Source: an uncultured Clostridia bacterium (GTDB lineage Bacteria; Bacillota; Clostridia; Christensenellales; CAG-138). Taken from it: DNA of 21,169 nucleotides. Shown here one piece after another: positions 7,002 through 13,501 of this stretch. The number at the start of each line of letters is the position of its first letter. The stretch's first letter is position 1. The stretch covers positions 1 through 21,169 of the forward strand of contig CALAXO010000081.1 in the NCBI GenBank assembly GCA_937894955.1, given 5' to 3'. The notes beneath the pieces are model-generated. The model ran no database searches, had not been told where the DNA came from, and saw only the letters and a program-made list of their open reading frames with translations. Position numbers and translations under genes: made by a program.

Positions 7002-7769
7002 TTAACCTTCGTCGCACAGGCCGGCTGCTTTGATTTTTTTCCAATCGGCAGCAACGATGCGCACCTGTTTGCTTGAATTGATTGAAAAATCTTTTTGGAA
7101 AACATATCCGTTTGCCATCATGCGCAAAAGTGTGGCCTTTACCCTGTCGTCGGGAACATTGTTTCGCTTTGACACCGCTTCAATGGTACCCCAAAACGTT
7201 GGAATAATATTGGCTTTTGTTTCAACATGCGCAAGGTTGCGGACTATCATGCGCATATAGGAGTTGCTAAGTTCCTCTTCATCGGGAAGCAGGCGAATGT
7301 CACTTGCAACACCCTGGAGTCGTTTGCTGAATGTGTCCGTCACACCGTAAACAACAACTTTTTTGTGCCTTTTCTGCACAAGATACTTGACAACTGACTG
7401 GAAATGACCGTCTCCGGTGAAGATGATATAGGTGCCGACATCGTTTCTGGATGTTACATTTTGATAAATATAATCAAGCATAACAAAATCCGTCATATCT
7501 TTTTTGCGGTACTGCGTTGCCGTGCCGGTTTCGATAATGGTGTTGGTGATGTTGCGCAGCTTTGCAAGCTCTTCACCGATGCCTGGGGATGAAAAATCGG
7601 CAAAAATCATAATATCTTCAATGTCAAACTGTTTTTCAAGCTCGGCACGCCATGCGGCTGTATCGGGACGAAGATTATATTTATTTTTGTACGAATAAAA
7701 CCAGTATTCGTAATCAACGAATACCATTGCCTTTTTTGAACGGGCAAGCGACCTGAAAATGTTGAGCAA
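7002..7769 (-). CDS. NYN-domain (PIN-like) putative ribonuclease with C-terminal winged helix
   Basis: This 255-residue cytoplasmic protein has an N-terminal NYN/LabA-type (DUF88) domain, a PIN-like fold usually linked to RNA cleavage. Acidic candidates for the metal site are Asp19 in MVFVDYE, Asp58 in IFADFS, Asp91/Asp94 in KKDMTDF and Asp120 in FTGDGHF. The last is followed by FQSVVKYLVQKRHKKVVVYG, the typical second half of the fold. Residues about 190-255 look like a small winged-helix domain (WGTIEAVSKRNNVPDDRVKATLLRMMANGYVFQ) that could bind RNA or DNA. The start is TTG at 7769, chosen because a strong AAAGGAGGG lies 6 bases upstream and the protein begins naturally there. A good promoter lies about 340 bases upstream with a terminator-like hairpin between, hinting at leader control. 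The RNA target is unknown. Confidence 0.86.
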   Translation of the reverse strand: MLNIFRSLARSKKAMVFVDYEYWFYSYKNKYNLRPDTAAWRAELEKQFDIEDIMIFADFSSPGIGEELAKLRNITNTIIETGTATQYRKKDMTDFVMLDYIYQNVTSRNDVGTYIIFTGDGHFQSVVKYLVQKRHKKVVVYGVTDTFSKRLQGVASDIRLLPDEEELSNSYMRMIVRNLAHVETKANIIPTFWGTIEAVSKRNNVPDDRVKATLLRMMANGYVFQKDFSINSSKQVRIVAADWKKIKAAGLCDEG

Positions 7770-8050
7770 ATAAACCCTCCTTTGCGCAGAATAAAATACG
7801 CGCTTACATAGTGCGGGAATGCTTTGAACGATTCATTTTTGCGGGAAAGGACCCGAAATCAAAACTCCCTTAAAACCGACAAAACAGGAACAACAAACCT
7901 GCCGAAAGGGCAGTGCAATAAAACAACCACACGATATCGAACGCGCAAAAATAAATTTCGTATGCGATTTTTACATAAACAAAGACCAATAGGCAGCCGC
8001 AGGCAAAATGCCGCGATCCGTAGATTGAATAAAGTTTACGTTCGATAGTG

Positions 8051-8082
8051 CAAATAAAAAACAAACCGGGATGCCGCCCGAC
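8051..8082 (-). terminator. Terminator-like hairpin in the NYN leader
   Basis: On the minus strand GUCGGG (8082-8077) pairs with CCCGGU (8070-8065) around a six-base loop, using two G-U pairs, and is followed by TTGTTTTTTATTT (8064-8052). It lies about 30-60 bases after the predicted start of transcription and nearly 300 bases before the NYN start codon. It could therefore end a very short RNA or act as an attenuator. The upstream ACCGGC could pair alternatively with the stem strands. Confidence 0.45.
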
Positions 8083-8117
8083 GGAGAGTGTTGTCCTTCA
8101 TTGCCGGTATCACTGAC

Positions 8118-8146
8118 ATTATAACAAACAACATAAAAATTTGCAA
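8118..8146 (-). promoter_or_regulatory. Sigma-A-type promoter toward the NYN gene
   Basis: On the minus strand TTGCAA (8141-8146) and TATAAT (8118-8123) are separated by 17 bases. The predicted transcription start is near 8111. No better promoter was seen closer to the NYN start codon. Confidence 0.7.
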
Positions 8147-8273
8147 CACTTTTTAAGTAATTCCGTCACTTCGGGACGAAAGAAAACTGCGGGCTCGCGG
8201 CGGCGCATCGGTCTTTCGCGCAGGAAGGCCTCCGCAATGCGCGGCGTTTGCTTCAGAATGCAAAAAAACGTGG

Positions 8274-8288
8274 AATTTGTCACAAATT
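8274..8288. promoter_or_regulatory. 15-base palindrome before the M23-like gene promoter
   Basis: AATTTGT-C-ACAAATT is a perfect inverted repeat around one base. It lies 15 bases upstream of the -35 element at 8304, where an activator or repressor could bind. It has no assigned regulator. Confidence 0.4.
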
Positions 8289-8303
8289 ATTAAAAAATCA
8301 CCA

Positions 8304-8332
8304 TTGCTGCCCGCGCATTCGGGGTTTATAAT
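8304..8332 (+). promoter_or_regulatory. Promoter of the M23-like gene, predicted leaderless
   Basis: TTGCTG (8304-8309) and TATAAT (8327-8332) are 17 bases apart. Initiation seven bases after the -10 element would fall at 8339, the A of the predicted ATG, leaving no room for a ribosome binding site. Confidence 0.68.
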
Positions 8333-8338
8333 ATCAGC

Positions 8339-9649
8339 ATGGCAAGGAATAAATCAGAAAAAATTAAAACGGATGCTTCCGAAAAGTTCCGCCCGTCCGG
8401 TGCGGACATCAATGATGAGTCCGGTGTGAACGGCAATGGACCGGATACGAACCTTGATGCATTGAATGCTTCCGACATGCACGATAAAGAAAAAAACGAC
8501 GAAACGTGCAGGAAACACAGTGTTATTTCATTCATTGTATGCGCGGTGTTTGCTGCTGCCGCCGCTGCTTTGATATTGTTCGGAAGGACCGGGGCGGAAC
8601 GGTACAGCAGTGCTTCCGTGCCTGCGACGGATGATATTACAAATACAGAGAAGGAAAATGCCGCGCCGCGGGGTGAGAACGAAGACGGAGAAAATCACGG
8701 TTTGACCGTTGAACCGACAGAGGAGGCGGTTTCGGGCACGCCGTTCCCGCAGGGTGAAACTTTGGCGCACGTTAAAACGACCGTTATTGCGGACGGCATC
8801 CCGATCGCAACGCTTGCAAGCGGCAGCGCGGCGGAGGAACTTATTGAAGCCGTGCGTGTGTATTTTGACGGGTTTGTGAACGGAAGCGGAGCGGTCACAT
8901 CGTTTTTGAACGAAATCAGTTTCGTTGAAGCGGACGAGAATGCGGCGGTCATGCCATATGATGAGGCATTTGCGTTTCTGACAGGCAGCGGCACACCGCT
9001 CAGGGTTCAAAGCAGGCTTATTGAGCATGAATTCGCAACGATTCTGCATGAAGTAACAACGGTTAACAGCAGCGATTTTTACTGCGGGACCCGCTTTGTT
9101 GCCGAATATGGGCGGAACGGCAAAAAAATGAGTGCTTATGAATACATTTATATTAACGGAATGCTTCAAAGCAGCCGAATGCTTGAGAACGAGTATCTTG
9201 ACCTGCCGCTGAAAGAAACCGTTATCATCGGAACAAGACCGTGTCCGGAAGCAAACGGAGTAACAACGGGCGAATACCCTGCTTCCGGCATTGCATTTGC
9301 AAGGCCCGTTGATGCTGTTGTTGTGCGCTTTTTCGGACTGGTTAACGGCAGCATGCACGAGGGCGTGGATTTTGCGGCGAACAGAGGCGAGAACTGCAAG
9401 GCGGCGGCAGCAGGAACCGTTATTGCGGTGCTTGAGCGCGGCAGCATGGGTTTGACGGCATATGTTCGTCACGAAAACGGTTTTGCAACTGTGTATGCCG
9501 GGCTTGAAAAGGCATGTGTTTCCATCGGAACAACCGTTGCAGCGGGCGATATAATCGGCACGGCGGGCATGGACGGAATACATTTCGGCATTTATGCAGA
9601 CGGGGTTCCGTGTGACCCGAAAGCCTATATAAGCGGGCTTATGCAGTGA
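8339..9649 (+). CDS. Membrane-anchored LytM/M23-like protein, degenerate active site (SpoIIQ-like)
   Basis: This 436-residue protein has a hydrophilic cytoplasmic N-terminus (1-60), one transmembrane helix at 61-82 (SVISFIVCAVFAAAAAALIL) and an outside region. A low-complexity linker (about 85-140) and a middle domain with no recognised family lead to a C-terminal LytM-type domain (about 317-436). Of the M23 signatures, HxxxD is present (HEGVDF, His340 and Asp344). The HxH motif reads GIH (Gly413, His415), and the usual YxHL reads YAGL. The three zinc ligands of LytM are thus retained while the two other histidines are lost, so a structural role is more likely than hydrolysis. SpoIIQ of spore formers is a precedent, and M23 genes beside murA are common in Clostridia, but the name is not secure. 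No ribosome binding site precedes the ATG; GTG/TTG codons further in are possible alternatives. Confidence 0.85.
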   Translation: MARNKSEKIKTDASEKFRPSGADINDESGVNGNGPDTNLDALNASDMHDKEKNDETCRKHSVISFIVCAVFAAAAAALILFGRTGAERYSSASVPATDDITNTEKENAAPRGENEDGENHGLTVEPTEEAVSGTPFPQGETLAHVKTTVIADGIPIATLASGSAAEELIEAVRVYFDGFVNGSGAVTSFLNEISFVEADENAAVMPYDEAFAFLTGSGTPLRVQSRLIEHEFATILHEVTTVNSSDFYCGTRFVAEYGRNGKKMSAYEYIYINGMLQSSRMLENEYLDLPLKETVIIGTRPCPEANGVTTGEYPASGIAFARPVDAVVVRFFGLVNGSMHEGVDFAANRGENCKAAAAGTVIAVLERGSMGLTAYVRHENGFATVYAGLEKACVSIGTTVAAGDIIGTAGMDGIHFGIYADGVPCDPKAYISGLMQ

Positions 9650-9731
9650 ATGAAAAGTTTGTGACCGTGCCTTTTCAATGCGGGAACAGTGTTTTGAACC
9701 GTTGACGGAACAAATTTTGCTTTTATGCGGG

Positions 9732-9760
9732 TTGCCAAACTCTGCCGCTTGTGTTAAAAT
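9732..9760 (+). promoter_or_regulatory. Promoter upstream of murA
   Basis: TTGCCA (9732-9737) and TAAAAT (9755-9760) are spaced by 17 bases, and a TGT just before the -10 box adds an extended -10. Transcription would start near 9767, right before the first leader hairpin, leaving a leader of about 180 bases. Confidence 0.72.
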
Positions 9761-9770
9761 CAAAATGTGA

Positions 9771-9879
9771 CTTCAATTCTGCATTGAAGAATATACCGTC
9801 TTCGGGAATATGCAAAACAAACTCGGTCTGCGCTCCCGAAGCAGCTGTGCGGTTGTTCCTTTTCGAAATTCGGAAAAGG
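9771..9879 (+). promoter_or_regulatory. Three-hairpin leader of murA, possible attenuator or riboregulator
   Basis: Hairpin 1 is CTTCAAT (9771-9777) with ATTGAAG (9783-9789) and a 5-base loop. Hairpin 2 is CTTCGGGA (9800-9807) with TCCCGAAG (9834-9841). Hairpin 3 is CCTTTTC (9858-9864) with GAAAAGG (9873-9879), with inner GAA/TTC pairs, followed by AGCGTTATTTTGC. Hairpin 3 resembles a weak terminator. I do not recognise a known riboswitch class. Confidence 0.5.
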
Positions 9880-9949
9880 AGCGTTATTTTGCGGGTTGCA
9901 ACTTAAAAATACTGCTTGAATTATTAAATTTATATAATACGGAGTTTAT

Positions 9950-11230
9950 ATGGCTTTTTTTGAAATTCGCGGCGGGATTCCGCTTCGCGGCAGCGTGACC
10001 GTGAGCGGCGCAAAGAATGCTGCACTGCCGATAATATGTGCATCGATAATGGCAGATGGACCTTGCAGAATCGAAAACCTGCCCGATATAGAGGACGTTC
10101 ACCGAATCACGGAGATTTTGAGTTCAATGGGTGCAGCGATTACGCATCCCGCGCCGAGTGTTGTTGTTATAGACCCGCGAACAATAAAGTTCCAAAGCGT
10201 AACAAACGAAATGGCAGCCAAGCTGCGTGCGTCGTATTACATGCTCGGTGCGCTGCTCGGAAAGTTCCGCCGTGCCGAAATTGCCCAACCGGGCGGGTGT
10301 GCGATCGGACAGCGTCCCATGGATTATCATATCAACGGAATGCGCGCTCTCGGAGCAAATGTGCAGGATCGCTTCGGCATAGTTACCGCTGCGGCCGATA
10401 AGCTTCGCGGTGCGGAGATTTATCTTGATATGGCAAGCGTCGGTGCAACGATAAACATTATGCTTGCCGCATGTCGTGCAGAGGGCAAAACCGTGATAAA
10501 CAACGCTGCACGCGAACCCCATGTTGTTGACGTGGCAAATTTTCTCAACACCATGGGCGCAAGCATCCGCGGTGCGGGAACGAATGTCATCCGCATAACG
10601 GGCTGCGATGCGCTGCACGGCTGCACCTATGCGATAATACCCGACCAAATCGAAGCGGGTACTTTCATGATTGCCGCTGCCGCAACACAGGGAAATGTTG
10701 TGATTAACAACGTCATACCTGCGCACCTTGAGGCAATTTCCGCAAAGCTTATGGAATGCGGAGTGGAGGTCATTGAAGGGGATAACGGCAACGATTTTTA
10801 CATGCAGATTATTGCAAACTCCCGCCCGCGTGCGGTGAATATCAAAACTCTGCCGTATCCCGGTTTTCCGACGGATTTGCAGCAGCCGATGACCGCATTG
10901 CTGGCGGTTGCACAGGGCAACAGCTTCATCACGGAGAATCTGTTTGAGGACAGGTTTAACCATGTCCGCGAGCTCAACCGCATGGGTGCGAACATAATAG
11001 TGAACGGCAGAACCGCAACCGTGATCGGCGTTGATAAGCTCTACGGCACCGATATCTATGCTTCCGACCTGCGTGCGGGCGCGGCAATGATAGTTGCGGC
11101 TCTGATGGCGGAAGGAACTGCCCGTGTGCGAAATATCTATTATATCGACAGGGGATACGAAAAACTCGAACATAAGCTCCGCGCCCTCGGTGCCGATATT
11201 AAGCGCATCGAAGAGCCTGACGAAGAGTGA
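9950..11230 (+). CDS. murA: UDP-N-acetylglucosamine 1-carboxyvinyltransferase
   Basis: This cytoplasmic enzyme transfers the enolpyruvyl group of PEP to UDP-GlcNAc, the first committed step of peptidoglycan synthesis and the target of fosfomycin. The length of 426 residues is normal. Residues 19-26 (SGAKNAAL) contain the conserved Lys22. The active-site loop QPGGCAIGQRPMDYHI carries the catalytic Cys at 117 (Cys115 in E. coli), so this protein has the cysteine that reacts with fosfomycin. Further signatures are IPDQIEAGTFM, the LPYPGFPTDLQQP segment with the catalytic Asp, NLFEDRFNHVREL, and DLRAGAAMIVAAL near the end. The ATG at 9950 has GGAG at 9941-9944. Firmicutes often have two copies; which one this is cannot be told. 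It follows an M23-like envelope gene and has its own structured leader. A terminator follows at 11316. Confidence 0.97.
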   Translation: MAFFEIRGGIPLRGSVTVSGAKNAALPIICASIMADGPCRIENLPDIEDVHRITEILSSMGAAITHPAPSVVVIDPRTIKFQSVTNEMAAKLRASYYMLGALLGKFRRAEIAQPGGCAIGQRPMDYHINGMRALGANVQDRFGIVTAAADKLRGAEIYLDMASVGATINIMLAACRAEGKTVINNAAREPHVVDVANFLNTMGASIRGAGTNVIRITGCDALHGCTYAIIPDQIEAGTFMIAAAATQGNVVINNVIPAHLEAISAKLMECGVEVIEGDNGNDFYMQIIANSRPRAVNIKTLPYPGFPTDLQQPMTALLAVAQGNSFITENLFEDRFNHVRELNRMGANIIVNGRTATVIGVDKLYGTDIYASDLRAGAAMIVAALMAEGTARVRNIYYIDRGYEKLEHKLRALGADIKRIEEPDEE

Positions 11231-11315
11231 ATACCATCCGCATATCGGTCGAAATCAATCGATAAATCAACCGAATAATTGAACAGAACGGGTTAAGCTG
11301 TTTTGATAAAAAAGC

Positions 11316-11350
11316 AACGGGGCCGCTGCGGTGAATGCAGCAGTCCCGTT
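11316..11350. terminator. Bidirectional terminator between murA and the NUDIX-like gene
   Basis: AACGGG (11316-11321) pairs with CCCGTT (11345-11350) and, inside, GCTGC (11325-11329) pairs with GCAGC (11337-11341). The plus side ends TTTGGTTTATTT and the minus side ends GCTTTTTTATC, so both converging transcripts can stop here. Confidence 0.82.
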
Positions 11351-11358
11351 TGGTTTAT

Positions 11359-12282
11359 TTAAGCCGATGCAGAGTTTTTTTCATGCAAAAAATCTATGAG
11401 CATGGCTAATGAACCGGAAACCGACGGCAACATTTTGTAGATTCTACCGTTACGTATCATCATCGAAGGGAAAAGGGCTATCTCTTCTTGAAGCAACTCA
11501 CCTTCACTTATACTGAGCAGCACTTTCCCGTCTTCCAGAGGCCAGATGAAATTTTGCATTGCGGACTTATTAGAGGATAATTGAAAACGTGACATAATTT
11601 CACTAAGCGAATCTTTTACCTTTGCATAGAAAAGCAGCTGAGGTTTCCCGCCTTCAACAATATCATGGTAAGCCGAAATGAATTGTACATCAGAAACGCA
11701 TTGAACAGGAATTTTTAATTCATCCTGTATCTCCATATTAATGCAATCTATCAGTCCATTGGTTGTCATCTCTTTATTCCTGTCAAGGGCATACTTGGCT
11801 TTTACTGAAGCATTGATACTGCAACCCCAAGTGTCCTTACCTATAGATAACTTTTTGCTTCTGAGGACAAGTATGATAAATGAATCACCGGAAGAAATAA
11901 AACCATTGAAGCCCAAATGGTTTGAAAGCTTAGATTCGGGAAGCGTACTTATAAAGGGGCCATACTCGAACAGGCTTCTAACTGATAGTCTGTTGAATTG
12001 ATAATCCATTGCGCGGTTAGTTACCATTGAATGAAAATAAGTAGTCCTGCTTGTATGCAGTGTAAAAACGTTATTATCCAGATGCCAGTCGTCAACTCTG
12101 ACACAGAGCTGATTGTATATAGAAGAAGTTTCATGAGCAGACAGCAATTCACTGTAATACTTGGTGATAATTTCTGGAGGCTCGTATATTGTGCTTGCTC
12201 TGTCACAAATAATAATGGAGCTAATGGATAATTTGCTCAGCTTTGCACATATAATAATAGGAAATACAATACTGTTTTTTGT
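11359..12282 (-). pseudogene. NUDIX-like C-terminal part of a frameshifted membrane protein gene
   Basis: The frame is open from just after a TAA at 12283-12285 down to the TAA at 11359. It has no ATG or GTG start in its first 130 bases; the first TTG (12147) lacks a ribosome binding site and would cut into what looks like continuous coding sequence (FPIIICAKL, EPPEIITKYYSELLSAH). The encoded protein contains HTSRTTYFHSMVTNRAMDY, then SKLSNHLGFNGFISSGDSF and IILVLRSKKLSIGKDTWG. These look like the opening strands of a NUDIX fold, followed by INMEIQDELKI, a degenerate NUDIX box (REUxEE reads MEIQDE), and VEGGKPQLLFYAKV. From memory this resembles the SMODS-associated NUDIX-type family seen beside nucleotide-signalling defence genes; that assignment is tentative. 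The frame is offset by -1 from the ORF ending at 12237, and both probably form one gene of about 431 residues. A terminator follows 8 bases after the stop codon. Confidence 0.7.
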
Positions 12283-12653
12283 TTAATGCCTTTTAACTTT
12301 GCTATTTTATTTAAATTTAAGGAAGACACTTTTGAATTGCTATACGTTAGGAAGGCACTCTGTTCATTGCCTGTGAAAGCATATTGATTTAGCAACAAAT
12401 CATAATTTTCACATAATTTTGCACCGTCCTCTAATGAATTCAATAATTTTTTCTTTAAAACAATAGCAAACCAATTGAGAATGCTCGTAGCAATAAGCGA
12501 GAAAAATATTGTCCAGTCAAATAATTCAATTTTGGATCTGCCGAATAACAGTACATAAAAATATATAACAGCTGAAACGAACAATGCAACAAAACAATAT
12601 AGCCCATCATTTTTAATGAAATTGTAAAAAAATAACTTATATTTCTTATTCAT
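12237..12653 (-). CDS. Two-transmembrane N-terminal part of the frameshifted NUDIX-like gene
   Basis: This is a 138-residue ORF from ATG 12653 to TGA 12237. It opens MNKKYKLFFYNFIK, with transmembrane helices at about 17-38 (GLYCFVALFVSAVIYFYVLL) and 46-66 (WTIFFSLIATSILNWFAIVL) joined by a very short loop, both ends in the cytoplasm by the positive-inside rule. A soluble segment (LLNSLEDGAKLCENYDLLLNQ) follows. The last 15 codons or so read as hydrophobic filler and run past an A6 tract (12275-12280) into the next frame. There the predicted protein continues sensibly as a NUDIX-like domain, so I infer a single ancestral gene with one base lost. No good ribosome binding site precedes the ATG (only CGAGAT), and a TATAAT lies about 45 bases upstream without a clear -35. 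The DNA is very AT-rich: 12 G/C in bases 12601-12660, against 32 of 60 in murA bases 10381-10440. This suggests acquisition from elsewhere. Confidence 0.65.
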   Translation of the reverse strand: MNKKYKLFFYNFIKNDGLYCFVALFVSAVIYFYVLLFGRSKIELFDWTIFFSLIATSILNWFAIVLKKKLLNSLEDGAKLCENYDLLLNQYAFTGNEQSAFLTYSNSKVSSLNLNKIAKLKGIKQKTVLYFLLLYVQS

Positions 12654-12737
12654 TTTGGATGATCTCGTTCAAGAAATACTTCGATTATAAAAACAAAATT
12701 AAATTTGATTTATGGATGTTTACAAACCTTAACCTGA

Positions 12738-12765
12738 CTGATACATTTTCATAATTATGCATCAG
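12738..12765 (-). other. Hairpin downstream of upp
   Basis: On the minus strand CTGATGCAT (12765-12757) pairs with ATGTATCAG (12746-12738) through nine pairs including one G-U, with a 10-base loop. It lies about 35 bases after the upp stop codon. No T-run follows, so termination is uncertain; it may stabilise the upp 3' end. Confidence 0.4.
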
Positions 12766-12800
12766 CCAAGTTAATACAATCGGTGGTTCAGAATACGGAC

Positions 12801-13442
12801 TTATTTCGTTCCGAAAATCCTGTCGCCGGCATCACCGAGACCGGGAACGATATAGCCGTGATCGTTGAGGTGGCTGTCAACCGCAGCGGTGTAGATGACA
12901 ACATCGGGGTGCAGTTTATGCAGCATTTCAATGCCCTCGGGAGCGGCAACAAGGCACATCAGGCGAACAGTTTTGCAGCCTGCTTCCTTGACGATGCGAA
13001 TACCCTCGGCAGCGGAGCCGCCGGTTGCAAGCATGGGGTCAACAACGATCATATCGCGCTCGGAGGTATCGCCGGGCAGCTTGCAGTAATAGCTGACAGG
13101 CTTGAGCGTCTCGGGGTCGCGATAAAGCCCGATATGTCCGACTTTTGCAGCGGGAATCAGTTCCATAACGCCTTCCGCCATGCCGAGACCGGCGCGAAGA
13201 ATGGGAACGATGCCGAGTTTGCGCCCCGCAAGCACTCTTGCGCGCATTGATGCAACGGGAGTTTCAATGTCAACTTCCTCCATGGGAAGGTCACGGGTGA
13301 CTTCATATGCCATGAGCGTGGACAGCTCGTTGAGCAGCATACGGAAATCCTTTGTGCCGGTGTTTTTGTCCCTCATGAGGGTGAGCTTGTGCTGAACGAG
13401 AGGATGGTCGATAACGACAACGTTTTCCATGTAGTTTTTCAT
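12801..13442 (-). CDS. upp: Uracil phosphoribosyltransferase
   Basis: This cytoplasmic pyrimidine-salvage enzyme converts uracil and PRPP to UMP and pyrophosphate. It has 213 residues, close to the usual 208-210. Family landmarks in order are DHPLVQHKLTLMRDKNTGTKDFR, ETPVASMRARVLAGRKLGIVPILRAGLGM, and the PRPP-binding loop MIVVDPMLATGGSA. The C-terminal uracil-binding segment is YIVPGLGDAGDRIFGTK. The ATG at 13442 is preceded by AAAGGGG 8 bases upstream, whereas the ATG four codons later has no such site. The gene follows rpiB by 58 bases on the same strand, so co-transcription is likely. A TTGCTC-N17-TAAATA pair upstream is a weak independent promoter candidate. Confidence 0.97.
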   Translation of the reverse strand: MKNYMENVVVIDHPLVQHKLTLMRDKNTGTKDFRMLLNELSTLMAYEVTRDLPMEEVDIETPVASMRARVLAGRKLGIVPILRAGLGMAEGVMELIPAAKVGHIGLYRDPETLKPVSYYCKLPGDTSERDMIVVDPMLATGGSAAEGIRIVKEAGCKTVRLMCLVAAPEGIEMLHKLHPDVVIYTAAVDSHLNDHGYIVPGLGDAGDRIFGTK

Positions 13443-13501
13443 TGTTAATACCCCTTTGTAAAATTATTTATTAAATAAGTTGAAATCGAGCAAGAATGCT
13501 T

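Larger units (their letters stand above)
7770..8338. other. 569-base intergenic region with divergent promoters
   Basis: I find no convincing gene here. The left part (7770-8111) would be the leader of the minus-strand NYN gene if its promoter at 8118-8146 is used. It contains a small CTGCC/GGCAG hairpin (about 7908-7922) and the terminator-like hairpin at 8065-8082. The part from 8160 to 8260 is GC-rich compared with its flanks and contains GCGCAT (8203-8208) against ATGCGC (8237-8242). The right end carries the plus-strand promoter of the M23-like gene. Confidence 0.6.
9650..9949 (+). other. 300-base gap holding the murA promoter and structured leader
   Basis: There is no gene here. The stretch contains a weak GAAAAG/CTTTTC repeat just after the M23-like gene, the promoter at 9732-9760, three successive perfect stem-loops between 9771 and 9879, and a TATAAT-like box at 9933-9938 close to the murA start. 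A short ORF beginning at 9810 overlaps murA but has no ribosome binding site. Confidence 0.6.

Noticed and set aside
7870..8064. Hydrophobic 64-codon minus-strand ORF in the NYN leader
   Set aside because: It would start with TTG inside the U-run of a terminator-like hairpin and has no ribosome binding site; its hydrophobicity is explained by AT-rich DNA.
8528..9763. Minus-strand ORF of 411 codons opposite the M23-like gene
   Set aside because: It is a shadow of the plus-strand gene, whose transmembrane helix and LytM motifs are recognisable; the antisense product has no coherent domain.
9810..9998. 62-codon plus-strand ORF overlapping the murA start, considered as a leader peptide
   Set aside because: It has no ribosome binding site and crosses the leader hairpins and the murA start in another frame, with no run of regulatory codons.
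10124..11173. Minus-strand ORF of 349 codons opposite murA
   Set aside because: It is antisense to a clear murA and has no recognisable protein features or start signals.
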